58,494 bases of DNA, taken from contig JACVZW010000027.1 in the NCBI GenBank assembly GCA_014654775.1, positions 17,030-75,523 of the forward strand. Reading direction: 5' to 3'. Shown piece by piece: positions 33,763 to 42,309 of this stretch. This stretch comes from Paracoccaceae bacterium (GTDB lineage: Bacteria; Pseudomonadota; Alphaproteobacteria; Rhodobacterales; Rhodobacteraceae). How positions within the stretch are numbered: the first letter of the stretch is position 1; every line of letters begins with the position of its first letter. The translations under genes were made by a program, and so were the position numbers. The notes under the pieces were generated by a model that was given only the letters and a program-made list of their open reading frames with translations, made no database searches and was not told the origin of the DNA.

Positions 33763-34394
33763 AGACGGATGATCTGATCGGGCTTCTGGCGGCGGACAGC
33801 GTTCCGTCGGCACCGCTGCATCCGGCGCGGATCGGGGCGATGACTGTAGCGGCGATCGTGGCGGTGGCGGGGCTGTTTCTGGCGCTGGCCGGGATGCGCG
33901 AGGGGCTGGCGGTTGTGATGCAGCGGCCGGAGGTGGTGGCCAAGACCCTGCTGCCGCTGATCCTGTTTGTGCTGGTGCTGCCTTGGGCATTGAGGCAGGT
34001 GCGGCCCGAGGCGGGCGCGCCGCACTGGGGCCTTCTGCTGTTGCCGCTGGCGGTGGCGGTGGGGCTTTTCGCATGGGCCTTCGCGACCCTGCCGCCCGAG
34101 CAGCGCTTTGCCGAGATGATGGTGTCGGCCATCACGGAATGCCTTGGGTTGATCGTGCTTCTGTCGCTGCTGCCGTTGGGGCTGCTTCTGTCGCGGATGC
34201 GGCAGGGGGCGAGTGTTGCGCCCATGCGGGCCGGTGCGCTAGCCGGGTTGGCGGTGGGCTGCGGGATCGCGGCGGGCTATTCGCTGTTCTGCACGAAGGA
34301 TAACCCGATCTTCTATGTCATCTGGTACGGCGTGGCGGTGCTGCTGGTCACCGGGATCGGGGCGTTGGCGGGGCGACGGCTGCTGCGCTGGTAG
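33759..34394 (+). CDS. nrsF: NrsF-family membrane anti-sigma factor (DUF1109)
   Basis: The 211-residue protein has six predicted membrane helices (about 26-46, 63-77, 90-110, 120-143, 158-177, 184-203) and a short cytoplasmic N-terminus that would hold the sigma factor. Cysteines are at 128, 168 and 178. In the Caulobacter protein two conserved Cys (131 and 181 as I recall, also 50 apart) are needed to respond to chromium and cadmium, so C128 and C178 are the likely sensing pair. Its stop directly abuts the stop of the convergent gene, leaving no intergenic base. Confidence 0.88.
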   Translation: MKTDDLIGLLAADSVPSAPLHPARIGAMTVAAIVAVAGLFLALAGMREGLAVVMQRPEVVAKTLLPLILFVLVLPWALRQVRPEAGAPHWGLLLLPLAVAVGLFAWAFATLPPEQRFAEMMVSAITECLGLIVLLSLLPLGLLLSRMRQGASVAPMRAGALAGLAVGCGIAAGYSLFCTKDNPIFYVIWYGVAVLLVTGIGALAGRRLLRW

Positions 34395-35264
34395 TCAGAA
34401 CCACTGGCCGGGTTCCATCAGGCCCAGATCCATCAACTGCTGCGAATGCCATTCGAAAGGCGTGGAATTGTGCCAGCGGAAGCTGCCGATTTCCCACCGC
34501 GAGCCGGGATTTGATTTGAGCGCCTTGGCGGTGCGGAAGGAGCAGACGGCGGCGGTCAGGTTGTTGTGCCACGGGCAGGCATAGGTGTTGTACTCCTCAT
34601 CCGAGAAGGTGAAGTCGGGGCGCAGGACGAGGCCCTTTTTCGCCTTGAAGAGCGAGATGCGGTCGATCTTGCGGCGGGTCCATGGAACATGTTCCTCGAA
34701 CCGCCAGCGCAGGCCGCCGAAGAAATCGAGTTGCCGTTCCTTGGGGTGCCAGTTGTTGTCCGGGTCCTGCCGCGCGAGGGCATAGTAGCCCGACCTGTCG
34801 AGATGGGCGGATTCAAGGCTGACCGCGCCGGGAAAGCGGTCGAGATCCCCGGCATAAAGGTCGATGACATAGGTGAGCATCGCGTCGCGCCGTTCTTCGG
34901 CATGGAAGGCGAGGAGGTCGCGCACGGTGCGCGTCTCGCAGAACGGATGGAACAGGTACTCGGAATTAAAGCAGTAGAACATCCACAGGCCGGGAAAGGC
35001 GTCGATCAGCTGGTTCACCGCGCCGGGAAGGGCGTTTTCGGCGTGGACGTCATGATCGATGCGGTGGATCTGGGGATCGAGCGCCGGGGCGACGGCGATT
35101 TCCGGCGGGGCAAGGAGGAGGACATCGGTGAAGCCTGCGCGCAGGTGATGGCGCAGGGTGGTGTCCACCTCGACCCCGTCCTCGGCCATGATGATGGCCA
35201 GTGGTCCCTTGGGCGGGTTTGCCGCCGCTGCGGCGATGAAGGCTGACAAAGACCCGTGCTGCAT
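34395..35264 (-). CDS. Putative glycosyltransferase family 2-like protein
   Basis: ATG 35264 gives 289 residues; an upstream ATG at 35327 would add 21. The N-terminal half looks like a nucleotide-sugar-binding Rossmann region ([23 protein letters not shown] and VLLLAPPEI), and the centre has an acid-rich [13 protein letters not shown] stretch. There is no signal peptide or membrane helix. The family call is tentative, made from overall resemblance to proteins annotated as glycosyltransferase 2 in Rhodobacteraceae. Nothing nearby indicates a polysaccharide locus. It is divergent from miaB. Confidence 0.5.
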   Translation of the reverse strand: MQHGSLSAFIAAAAANPPKGPLAIIMAEDGVEVDTTLRHHLRAGFTDVLLLAPPEIAVAPALDPQIHRIDHDVHAENALPGAVNQLIDAFPGLWMFYCFNSEYLFHPFCETRTVRDLLAFHAEERRDAMLTYVIDLYAGDLDRFPGAVSLESAHLDRSGYYALARQDPDNNWHPKERQLDFFGGLRWRFEEHVPWTRRKIDRISLFKAKKGLVLRPDFTFSDEEYNTYACPWHNNLTAAVCSFRTAKALKSNPGSRWEIGSFRWHNSTPFEWHSQQLMDLGLMEPGQWF

Positions 35265-35418
35265 GCACCCTGCCCGAACTGCACTCTTGCGGCCCTTGGT
35301 GACCGTACGGCGCGCAGAGTCCGGCATGGCCCGCGCCGATGCAAGCCCCTTTGGCGGGGCGTCGATTGCGAAATCGCGAGATTTGGCTATATGGGCGCTT
35401 GCGGATCAGGGGGGCGAG

Positions 35419-36753
35419 ATGCCGGACACCAAGAAGCTGTTCATCAAGACCTATGGCTGCCAGATGAATGTCTATGACAGCGAGCGCATGGCCGAGACGC
35501 TGGGCGCGGAAGGCTATGTCGTGACCGAGGTGGCGGAAGAGGCGGACATGGTGCTGCTGAACACCTGCCATATCCGCGAGAAGGCTTCGGAGAAGCTCTA
35601 TTCCGACCTTGGCCGGTTGCGGCCGCTGAAGCAGGCCAAGCCCGATCTGAAGATCGGGGTGGCAGGTTGCGTCGCGCAGGCCGAGGGCGAAGAGATCCTG
35701 CGGCGGATGCCTCTGGTCGATCTTGTGGTGGGGCCGCAGAGCTATCACCGCCTGCCGGGGATGATGGAGGACATCGCCAAGGGGAAGAAGGCGGTGGACA
35801 CCGATTTCCCCGCCGAGGACAAGTTCGACCACCTGCCGGAGCGGAAGGTTCTTCGTGGACCGTCGGCCTTTCTGACGGTGCAGGAGGGGTGCGACAAGTT
35901 CTGCGCCTTTTGCGTCGTGCCCTACACGCGCGGCGCGGAGGTGAGCCGTCCTGTGGCGCGGCTGCTGGGCGAGGCGCGCGCGCTGGTGGAGAAGGGCGTG
36001 AGGGAGATCACGCTCTTGGGTCAGAATGTGAATGCCTATCATGGCGCGGGCGAAGACGGCGCCTGGGGACTGGCGCGGTTGGTGCGGGCCTTGGCGAAGA
36101 TCGACGGGCTGGAGCGCATCCGATATACGACGTCCCACCCCAACGACATGGAAGACGATCTGATCGCCGCCCACGGCGAGGAGGCGAAGCTGATGCCCTA
36201 TCTGCATCTTCCGGTGCAGTCTGGGTCTGACCGCATCCTGAAGGCGATGAACCGCAAGCACACGCGCGATCAGTATTTCCGGCTGGTGGAGCGAATCCGT
36301 GCAGCGCGGCCCGACATCCTGCTGAGTTCTGATTTCATCGTGGGGTTCCCGGGGGAAAGCGATGCCGATTTCGCCGATACGATGGACCTGATCCGTCAGG
36401 TCGGGTTTGGGGCGGCGTTCAGTTTCAAGTACTCCGCACGGCCCGGCACACCGGCGGCAGAAAAGACCCCGGTCGAGGCCGAGGTTGCGGATGCCCGGCT
36501 GCAGGAACTGCAGGCGCTGATCACGTCGCAGCAGCGCGCGGCGCAAGAGGCGATGGTTGGGCGCGAGGTGGCGGTGCTGTATGAAAAGGCCGGGCGGCTG
36601 CCGGGGCAGATGGTGGGCAAGTCAGACCATTTGCATGCGGTGCATGTCACCGACCCGTCGGCGCGGGTGGGCGATCTGGTGCGGGTCAGAATCACTTCAT
36701 CAGCCCCCAATTCGTTGGCGGGACTGCGGATCGCGGCCGAAACTGTTTCCTGA
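35419..36753 (+). CDS. miaB: tRNA-2-methylthio-N6-isopentenyladenosine37 synthase
   Basis: MiaB adds a methylthio group to i6A37 of tRNAs. ATG 35419 with GGGGCGAG upstream gives 444 residues; the longer open frame would overlap the divergent gene. Visible parts are the N-terminal UPF0004 domain with cluster-binding Cys in [24 protein letters not shown] and [11 protein letters not shown], the radical-SAM motif in [15 protein letters not shown] (about 155-170), and a C-terminal TRAM domain (about 375-440). It is normally encoded near phoH-ybeY in alphaproteobacteria, as here. Confidence 0.96.
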   Translation: MPDTKKLFIKTYGCQMNVYDSERMAETLGAEGYVVTEVAEEADMVLLNTCHIREKASEKLYSDLGRLRPLKQAKPDLKIGVAGCVAQAEGEEILRRMPLVDLVVGPQSYHRLPGMMEDIAKGKKAVDTDFPAEDKFDHLPERKVLRGPSAFLTVQEGCDKFCAFCVVPYTRGAEVSRPVARLLGEARALVEKGVREITLLGQNVNAYHGAGEDGAWGLARLVRALAKIDGLERIRYTTSHPNDMEDDLIAAHGEEAKLMPYLHLPVQSGSDRILKAMNRKHTRDQYFRLVERIRAARPDILLSSDFIVGFPGESDADFADTMDLIRQVGFGAAFSFKYSARPGTPAAEKTPVEAEVADARLQELQALITSQQRAAQEAMVGREVAVLYEKAGRLPGQMVGKSDHLHAVHVTDPSARVGDLVRVRITSSAPNSLAGLRIAAETVS

Positions 36754-36808
36754 AGAGCGACAATACGGCCCTGCAAGTAGGGTTACTTCGGATAATCGGG
36801 ACAATTCG

Positions 36809-36824
36809 TCGGACCAAGGTCCGA
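36809..36824. repeat. Palindrome downstream of miaB
   Basis: TCGGACC-aa-GGTCCGA is a perfect 7-bp inverted repeat between miaB and the OmpA-family gene. It lacks a U-run and could be a regulator site or part of a weak terminator. Nothing else is recognised in the 166-nt gap apart from the GAGGAGG ribosome-binding site at its end. Confidence 0.45.
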
Positions 36825-36919
36825 TCGCCATGATTTTGCCTTGATTTGGAGGGCGCGGGGCGGCAATTGTTCCTGCGAGTATCTGTAGGTGGTGATCTGT
36901 TAACGAGGAGGGCTTCGGC

Positions 36920-37489
36920 TTGTTTCGATACTCCAGTCGCGCGCTGGTGGGCGCGCTGTGTGTGGCGCTGAATATGGTGGCGCCGAGCGGGCTTATGGCC
37001 CAGACCCAACCCGAAGTAACCGGACGGATCGACTGGGGTGCCTGGATCGATGATGACGGCTGCATGCATTGGTGGGCGGATGGCGGCGTCGAAGGCTATA
37101 TGGTGCCGCGCCGCGATCCGCATACCGGAAAGCCGGTCTGCCTGAAGCGCAACCTCTGCCTTGTGGAGAACACCGATACGTTGTTCGCCACGGACAGCGC
37201 CAAGCTGACCGCCCATGGGCGGGCTCGGTTGCAGTCTTTCTTCCAGTCGGCGGGGGCTTTTGGCTATGCGATCTACGGGCATACCGACAGCCGCGCGTCG
37301 GATGAATACAACATCCGCCTGTCGGAGCGCCGCGCTGCGGCGGTGGCGGATGTGGCGCGGTCTGTCGGGGCCCCTGTGGAACGACTGATCGGCTTTGGCG
37401 AGCGGCAGCCGCGCGCCAGCAATGCAACGGCGGAGGGCATGCAGCAGAACCGCCGGGTGGAAGTCGTCTGCTATACGTGGGGTCGGTGA
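36920..37489 (+). CDS. Secreted OmpA-family protein with an N-terminal Cys/Trp motif
   Basis: The start is TTG 36920 after a GAGGAGG site; no better ATG precedes the signal peptide. The 189-residue protein has a signal peptide (about 1-27, cleavage near LMA), then a short domain (about 40-80) with the pattern DGC-x-x-W...DGGVEGY...PR-x-DP-x-x-GKPVC. A C-terminal OmpA-like peptidoglycan-binding domain (about 83-188) follows, with YGHTDSRASDEYNIRLSERRA and NRRVEV. It probably sits in the periplasm bound to the cell wall. The next gene overlaps its stop by one base and repeats the N-terminal motif. Confidence 0.85.
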   Translation: MFRYSSRALVGALCVALNMVAPSGLMAQTQPEVTGRIDWGAWIDDDGCMHWWADGGVEGYMVPRRDPHTGKPVCLKRNLCLVENTDTLFATDSAKLTAHGRARLQSFFQSAGAFGYAIYGHTDSRASDEYNIRLSERRAAAVADVARSVGAPVERLIGFGERQPRASNATAEGMQQNRRVEVVCYTWGR

Positions 37490-37833
37490 TGGTGTGTATG
37501 AGCTTGCCCCGTGTTGGGGCCTTCGTCGTGATGGGGCTGGCGCTGTCGGCCTGCGGCATCCAGCCCTATGGCGGTCCGGACAGCGTGATCGCAACGGGAA
37601 TGGATCGCGGTTCCTTTGACAAAGGTGCTTTGGTGAATGGCGAGGCGGCTATCGCCTATGACCCGGACGGATGCCAGAACTGGATCATCGATGACGGGAT
37701 CGAAGGCTATTCCAGCCCGCGCTTTGACCCTGCCAGCGGCTTGCCGATCTGCAACAACCGTTTCCCGCCGGGAACGGTGATCGGCGGGTACCAGACGCAG
37801 TCGGCGGCCCTGAACGACTGGGTTCCGCGCTGA
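37489..37833 (+). CDS. Small lipoprotein sharing a motif with the upstream OmpA-family protein
   Basis: The 114-residue protein starts at ATG 37489 (TGATG overlap) or ATG 37498. The signal peptide ends in the lipobox LSAC, with the lipidated Cys near residue 22. The mature part contains DGCQNWIIDDGIEGYSSPR-x-DP-x-x-G-x-PIC, nearly the same as in the OmpA-family protein before it. I know no function for this motif. Translational coupling and shared motif suggest that the two products act together in the envelope. Confidence 0.75.
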   Translation: MVCMSLPRVGAFVVMGLALSACGIQPYGGPDSVIATGMDRGSFDKGALVNGEAAIAYDPDGCQNWIIDDGIEGYSSPRFDPASGLPICNNRFPPGTVIGGYQTQSAALNDWVPR

Positions 37834-37881
37834 TCGATCCGCGCAGGTCAATCTGAGCGGTCGGATAAAGGTCGAGGGGCA

Positions 37882-37907
37882 GGGCGCATCGGGAGATGCG
37901 CCCTTTT
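37882..37907 (+). terminator. Rho-independent terminator after the lipoprotein gene
   Basis: A 9-bp perfect stem (GGGCGCATC, 37882-37890, with GATGCGCCC, 37895-37903) and a GGGA loop are followed by TTTT. It separates the OmpA/lipoprotein pair from phoH. Confidence 0.85.
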
Positions 37908-38053
37908 CCTTTGCCGATCGGGTGGCACCGCTGTCATGGGTTTTGCACAATCCTTGGGCAATCTTCCCGCACGACCTTGAATGATGCTTGCCTTGTGGAA
38001 GAACGCGGCACATCATCAAGATATTGGCGAAGCCCCTGCAGAAGGAGACCCCT

Positions 38054-39073
38054 TTGGGCATCAGCGCGCTGACCCCCCCGACCCGTTCCGAGGACGTTGT
38101 GGAAACGCTGCTCGAATTTCCGGATAACCGATTGCTGATCGATCTTTGCGGCGAGTTCGACCGCAACCTCGCGCAGATCGAACACCAGATCGGGGTGCAT
38201 ATCCTGAGGCGGGGCAACAGGTTGGCCGTGATCGGCGAGAAGGGTGCACGGGATCAGGCGGCGGGTGTGCTGCGGTCACTCTATGCGCGGCTCGAATCGG
38301 GGCGCGGCGTTGCGGCGGGCGATATCGACGGCGCGATGCGGATGGGGCGGCCCATGCCCGACCGGCCGATGGCCGAGGGCGAGCAGATCGAGATGTTTTC
38401 GGGCGGCGGGATGGAGTTGCGCACGCGCAAGAAACCCATCGAGCCGCGCACCGAGGCGCAGAAGGCCTATGTGGCGAACCTCTTCCAGAACGAGCTGGGA
38501 TTCGGCATCGGACCGGCGGGCACGGGCAAGACCTATCTTGCCGTCGCGGTCGGGGTAACGATGTTCATCTCGGGCGCGGTGGAGAAGATCATCCTGAGCC
38601 GTCCGGCGGTGGAGGCGGGCGAACGGCTTGGCTTCCTGCCCGGCGACATGAAGGAGAAGGTCGATCCCTACATGCAGCCGCTTTACGACGCGCTGAACGA
38701 CTTCCTGCCGCAGAAGCAGGTGCAGAAGCTGATGGAGGAGAAGCGGATCGAGATCGCGCCCTTGGCCTTCATGCGCGGTCGGACGCTGTCGAATGCCTTC
38801 ATCGTGCTGGACGAGGCGCAGAACGCCACGACGATGCAGATGAAGATGTTCCTGACCCGTTTGGGCGAGGGCAGCCGGATGGTGATCACCGGCGACCGGA
38901 CGCAGATCGACCTGCCGCGTGGCGTGCCGTCGGGTCTGGCCGATGCAGAGCGCATCCTGAAGGGCGTGAAGGGCGTGACGTTCAACTACTTCACCGCCAA
39001 GGATGTGGTGCGCCATCCGCTGGTGGCGCGGATCATCGAGGCCTATGAGGCCGACGATTCGCCTGCGACGTGA
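38054..39073 (+). CDS. PhoH-family ATPase (YbeZ-like)
   Basis: I chose TTG 38054, six nt after AAGGAG, giving 339 residues; a TTG at 37988 would add 22 codons without a site. An N-terminal KH-like region (about 10-95) precedes the PhoH ATPase domain with Walker A GPAGTGKTY (about 154) and Walker B FIVLDEAQN (about 253). PhoH/YbeZ works with YbeY and YbeX in RNA metabolism and ribosome maturation, and ybeY follows directly. A GC hairpin with 11-bp arms (39083-39093/39100-39110) lies just after the stop, inside the dispersed repeat. Confidence 0.93.
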   Translation: MGISALTPPTRSEDVVETLLEFPDNRLLIDLCGEFDRNLAQIEHQIGVHILRRGNRLAVIGEKGARDQAAGVLRSLYARLESGRGVAAGDIDGAMRMGRPMPDRPMAEGEQIEMFSGGGMELRTRKKPIEPRTEAQKAYVANLFQNELGFGIGPAGTGKTYLAVAVGVTMFISGAVEKIILSRPAVEAGERLGFLPGDMKEKVDPYMQPLYDALNDFLPQKQVQKLMEEKRIEIAPLAFMRGRTLSNAFIVLDEAQNATTMQMKMFLTRLGEGSRMVITGDRTQIDLPRGVPSGLADAERILKGVKGVTFNYFTAKDVVRHPLVARIIEAYEADDSPAT

Positions 39074-39205
39074 ATGAGCGGAGCGCGGCCCCCGGGGGTG
39101 GGGGCCGCGCAAGCCTTTCGTCTCGCCTTCGCGCGTGCCGCGCTGCGGCTCGGCTGATGGGGGCTCCGCCCCCAAACCCCCGGAGTATTTCTTGCCAAGA
39201 TGAAG
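39072..39205 (+). repeat. Dispersed intergenic repeat, copy A (upstream of ybeY)
   Basis: The copy starts at GAATGAGCG overlapping the phoH stop. In order it has an 11-bp GC hairpin, the block TCTCGCC..CGCGCGTGCCGCG..CGGCTCGG, a second hairpin GGGGGC-tcc-GCCCCC, ACCCCCGGAGTATTTCTTG and finally CCAAGATGAAG. The same order recurs at 54566-54690 and, shortened, at 46801-46875. Confidence 0.75.
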
Positions 39206-39251
39206 AGGCGGGAATTTGCGTATTCATTCCGCCTCGGATAGGAGCGCGGCC

Positions 39252-39758
39252 ATGAGCGGGATCGTGGATATCGTCATCGAGGATGACAAGTGGGAGGCCT
39301 TTGGTCTGGAGTCGCTGGCCGAACGGGCCTGTGCGGCGACGCTGGATGGCGTAGGGCTTGGAACACTTGGGTATTCCGTCGTGCTTATGGGGTGTGACGA
39401 TGCCCGGATCGCGGCGTTGAACGCAGATTTCCGGGGCAAGCCGCAACCCACCAACGTGCTGTCATGGCCATCGGAGGAGCGGGCGGCGGATGTGGCGGGG
39501 GGCGTGCCGGACCTGCCCGTGCCGGGGGGGGCGGAGGAGCCTTGCGAATTGGGCGATATCGCCATCGCCTTCGAGACCTGCGAACGCGAGGCCGCCGAAC
39601 AGGGCAAGCCAATGGTCGAGCATGTGACCCATCTGGTTGTTCATGGACTGTTGCATTGTCTGGGTTATGACCATGTGGACGAGGCGGATGCCGCCGTAAT
39701 GGAAAGCCTAGAGGTGCGGATACTTGCCAGCATGGGCCTTTCTGACCCATATTCGTAA
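39252..39758 (+). CDS. ybeY: Endoribonuclease/rRNA maturation factor YbeY
   Basis: YbeY is a zinc metalloenzyme for 16S rRNA 3'-end maturation and ribosome quality control. From ATG 39252 (GGAGCGC site) the protein has 168 residues. The zinc motif H-x3-H-x5-H is in THLVVHGLLHCLGYDHVDE near the C-terminus. LNADFRGKPQPTNVLSWP is the conserved RNA-binding segment. It lies in phoH-ybeY-corC-lnt order, as in E. coli ybeZYX-lnt. Confidence 0.95.
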   Translation: MSGIVDIVIEDDKWEAFGLESLAERACAATLDGVGLGTLGYSVVLMGCDDARIAALNADFRGKPQPTNVLSWPSEERAADVAGGVPDLPVPGGAEEPCELGDIAIAFETCEREAAEQGKPMVEHVTHLVVHGLLHCLGYDHVDEADAAVMESLEVRILASMGLSDPYS

Positions 39759-39794
39759 GGCTCCGGCGGACGGGGTGTTTTGGAAGAAGGATCC

Positions 39795-40727
39795 ATGGGC
39801 AGTAGCAGCGACGGTTCTCTTGCGGCGCGGGGCGCGCAGGATGATATGGGCGCGGATGAGGCGGAGCCTCCGCAGCGCGGATTTTTCGGGCGCATATTGA
39901 GCGCCTTTTCCCCTTCGAACGGTGACCATGCGGCGCGGGCCGAGGCCACCCCGGCGGCGGGCGGACAGGCAGGCGCTGCCGCGCAGGCCAGTCTGCCGGG
40001 TCTGGGTGCTTTGCGGCGGCTGCGCGTCGATGACGTGGCCGTGCCGAAGGTGGAGATCGTGGCGGTGCCGCTGGACATCGGGCGGGACGAGCTTGTGGAA
40101 GTGTTCCGCGAGCATGGGTTCAGTCGGGTGCCCGTCTACAAGGGGACGCTGGACCATCCGCAGGGGCTTGTCCTCTTGAAGGACCTTGCACTGCAGCATG
40201 GCTTCGGCACCGGAGGACGCTTCTCGCTGAAGCGGATGCTGCGGCCCGTGCTCTATGCGCCGCCGTCGATGCCGATCGGTGTGCTGCTGCAGAAGATGCA
40301 GCGCGAGCGGGTGCATATGGCGCTGGTGATCGATGAATATGGCGGGGTGGATGGTCTGGTGACCATCGAGGACCTGATTGAGACGGTGATCGGCGAGATC
40401 GAGGATGAGCATGACGAAGAGGAAGGGGCCCTCTGGAAGGAGGAGAAGCCCGGCGTCTTTGTCGCCATGGCCACCGCGCCGTTGGAGGAGATCGAGACCG
40501 CCATCGGGTTGAAGCTGCGTCATGACGAGGATGACGAGGAGATCGACACGCTGGGCGGCATCGTCTTCCTGCGCACGGGACGGGTGCCCGCGCGGGGCGA
40601 GATCGTGCCACATGAGAGCGGGGCGGAGTTCGAAGTGATCGACGCCGATCCGCGCCGGATCAAGCGGCTGCGCATTCGTCTGCCGGAGGCGGTCGCGGCA
40701 CGGCCGCCGGTGCCTGCCGAGGAATGA
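39795..40727 (+). CDS. CorC/YbeX-type CBS-domain protein
   Basis: This 310-residue soluble protein starts at ATG 39795 behind GGAAGAAGG; TTG 39780 is a possible alternative. After a variable Ala/Gly-rich N-terminus (1-70) come paired CBS domains (about 75-210; VPKVEIVAVPLDI and MALVIDEYGGVDGLVTIEDLIE) and a CorC_HlyC transporter-associated domain (about 225-295). YbeX/CorC was linked to magnesium/cobalt efflux and more recently to ribosome assembly. Its stop overlaps the lnt start as ATGA. Confidence 0.92.
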   Translation: MGSSSDGSLAARGAQDDMGADEAEPPQRGFFGRILSAFSPSNGDHAARAEATPAAGGQAGAAAQASLPGLGALRRLRVDDVAVPKVEIVAVPLDIGRDELVEVFREHGFSRVPVYKGTLDHPQGLVLLKDLALQHGFGTGGRFSLKRMLRPVLYAPPSMPIGVLLQKMQRERVHMALVIDEYGGVDGLVTIEDLIETVIGEIEDEHDEEEGALWKEEKPGVFVAMATAPLEEIETAIGLKLRHDEDDEEIDTLGGIVFLRTGRVPARGEIVPHESGAEFEVIDADPRRIKRLRIRLPEAVAARPPVPAEE

Positions 40728-42220
40728 CGGACGGCGTCGCGGCCCCGGCCTTGCGGGGGGCGCGGCCCGGCTGGGGCGCGTTGGCACTGGCGTTTGCCAC
40801 GGGTGCGGTGGTGGCGGCGGGGCAAGCCCCGCTGGGCTGGTGGTGGCTGGCACTGCCCGCGCTGGCACTGCTGATCCGGCAGGTGGGGCAGGGCGGTCGC
40901 GGGGCAGTCTGGCTTGCGTGGTTCGCGGGGGCGGGCCATTACGCGGCCGCACTGAACTGGATCGTGGAGCCCTTTCTGATCGAGCCCGAGGTGCATGGCT
41001 GGATGGCCCCCTTCGCGGTGCTGCTGCTGTGCTTTGGTCTGGCGTTGTTCTGGGCGGTAGCGGCCTTTCTTGGCGCGCGGGGCCGATGGCCGGGGATCAG
41101 CTTCGCCGTGGCGCTGGGCGCGGCGGAACTGGCGCGGGGCTATGTGCTGACGGGGTTCCCTTGGGCGGCATTGGGTCATGTCTGGATCGGCCATGCGCCG
41201 ATGCAGGTGGCTGCGCTCGTGGGGCCATCGGGGTTGACGCTGCTGACGCTGCTGGTGGCGGGGCTTCTGGCGTTGTGGCGGCCGGTGCCGGTGGTGGCCG
41301 GGGCGGTGCTGGTGGCGGCAGGTTTCGGCTATGGTCTCTGGCGCGAGGCGCTGCCCGCGCCTGCGGCACAGGGGGCGGTTCTGCGGTTGGTGCAGCCCAA
41401 TGCCGAGCAGGGACTGAAATGGGAGCCGAAGCAGGCGCGGCTCTTCTTTGAGCGGCAGCTGGATTTCACCATGGCGGGCGCGCGGCCCGATCTGGTGATC
41501 TGGCCCGAGACGGCGGTGCCCTATCTGCTGGAGGATTATCCCGAAGTGGCCGAGCAGATCGGCGCGGCGGGCCGGGGCAGGCCGGTGGCCGTGGGCATCC
41601 AGCGGGTGGAAGGCTGGCGGTTCTGGAACAGCCTTGCGGTGATCGCGCCGGAGGGGCGGGTCACGCAGCATTACGACAAGCACCATCTGGTGCCTTTCGG
41701 AGAGTACATCCCTTTTGGCGATGTGCTTTACGACTGGTTCGGGCTGGTGGCCTTTGCCGCGCAGGAGGGGAACGGCTATTCGGCGGGGCCGGGGCCTGCC
41801 GTGCTGGACCTTGGCCCGGGTCTGGGCAAGGTGCTGCCGCTGATCTGCTATGAGGCGGTCTTTCCGCAGGGGCTGCGGGGCGCGCCGGAACGGGCGGACT
41901 GGATCCTGCAGATCACGAATGATGCGTGGTTCGGGGAGTGGACCGGCCCCTATCAGCATCTGGCGCAGGCGCAATTGCGGGCGGTGGAGCAGGGTTTGCC
42001 CTTCGTTCGGGTTGCCAATACCGGCGTGTCGGCCCTGATCGATGCGCGGGGGCGGGTGATGGACAGCCTCCCCTTGGGCGAGGCGGGATATCTGGATGTG
42101 GTGCTGCCGGGGGGCTTGTCGCCACCGCCCTATGCGCGCTGGGGCGAGTGGCCGGTTCTGCTGTTGCTGGCGGGACTCGGGGTCGGGCTGGTTCTGGCCG
42201 GGCGACGCAAGGCGGCTTGA
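40724..42220 (+). CDS. lnt: Apolipoprotein N-acyltransferase
   Basis: Lnt adds the third acyl chain to lipoproteins at the inner membrane. The 498-residue protein has N-terminal membrane helices (to about 215) and a nitrilase-like domain with the Glu-Lys-Cys set: Glu in [10 protein letters not shown] (about 264), Lys in [13 protein letters not shown] (about 322) and Cys in [11 protein letters not shown] (about 375). A last membrane helix lies near 470-490. The ATGA overlap with corC marks one operon. Confidence 0.95.
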   Translation: MTDGVAAPALRGARPGWGALALAFATGAVVAAGQAPLGWWWLALPALALLIRQVGQGGRGAVWLAWFAGAGHYAAALNWIVEPFLIEPEVHGWMAPFAVLLLCFGLALFWAVAAFLGARGRWPGISFAVALGAAELARGYVLTGFPWAALGHVWIGHAPMQVAALVGPSGLTLLTLLVAGLLALWRPVPVVAGAVLVAAGFGYGLWREALPAPAAQGAVLRLVQPNAEQGLKWEPKQARLFFERQLDFTMAGARPDLVIWPETAVPYLLEDYPEVAEQIGAAGRGRPVAVGIQRVEGWRFWNSLAVIAPEGRVTQHYDKHHLVPFGEYIPFGDVLYDWFGLVAFAAQEGNGYSAGPGPAVLDLGPGLGKVLPLICYEAVFPQGLRGAPERADWILQITNDAWFGEWTGPYQHLAQAQLRAVEQGLPFVRVANTGVSALIDARGRVMDSLPLGEAGYLDVVLPGGLSPPPYARWGEWPVLLLLAGLGVGLVLAGRRKAA

Positions 42221-42257
42221 CGTGCCGGGGGCTGGGGTCTAGTCACGCGCCACGAAC

Positions 42258-42303
42258 CGTCACAACGGCTTCCTGGCGTGACGGGGGTAACCCCAATGGA
42301 GCA
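42258..42303 (+). promoter_or_regulatory. SAM/SAH riboswitch controlling metK
   Basis: The segment has P1 arms CGTCAC (42258-42263) and GTGACG (42278-42283) enclosing the conserved loop AACGGCTTCCTGGC. A small hairpin GGGG-taa-CCCC (42284-42294) and AATGGAGCA follow. This matches the SAM/SAH riboswitch class, described upstream of metK in Rhodobacterales. In that class the loop pairs with GGAGC to form a pseudoknot. GGAG here (42298-42301) is also the ribosome-binding site 8 nt before the metK ATG, so ligand binding would block translation. Confidence 0.92.
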
Positions 42304-42309
42304 CTTCCC

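Noticed and set aside
37976-38010. CTTGAA resembling a heat-shock sigma-32 -35 element upstream of phoH
   Set aside because: Although the E. coli ybeZYX operon is heat-inducible, no CCCCAT-type -10 lies at the right distance here.
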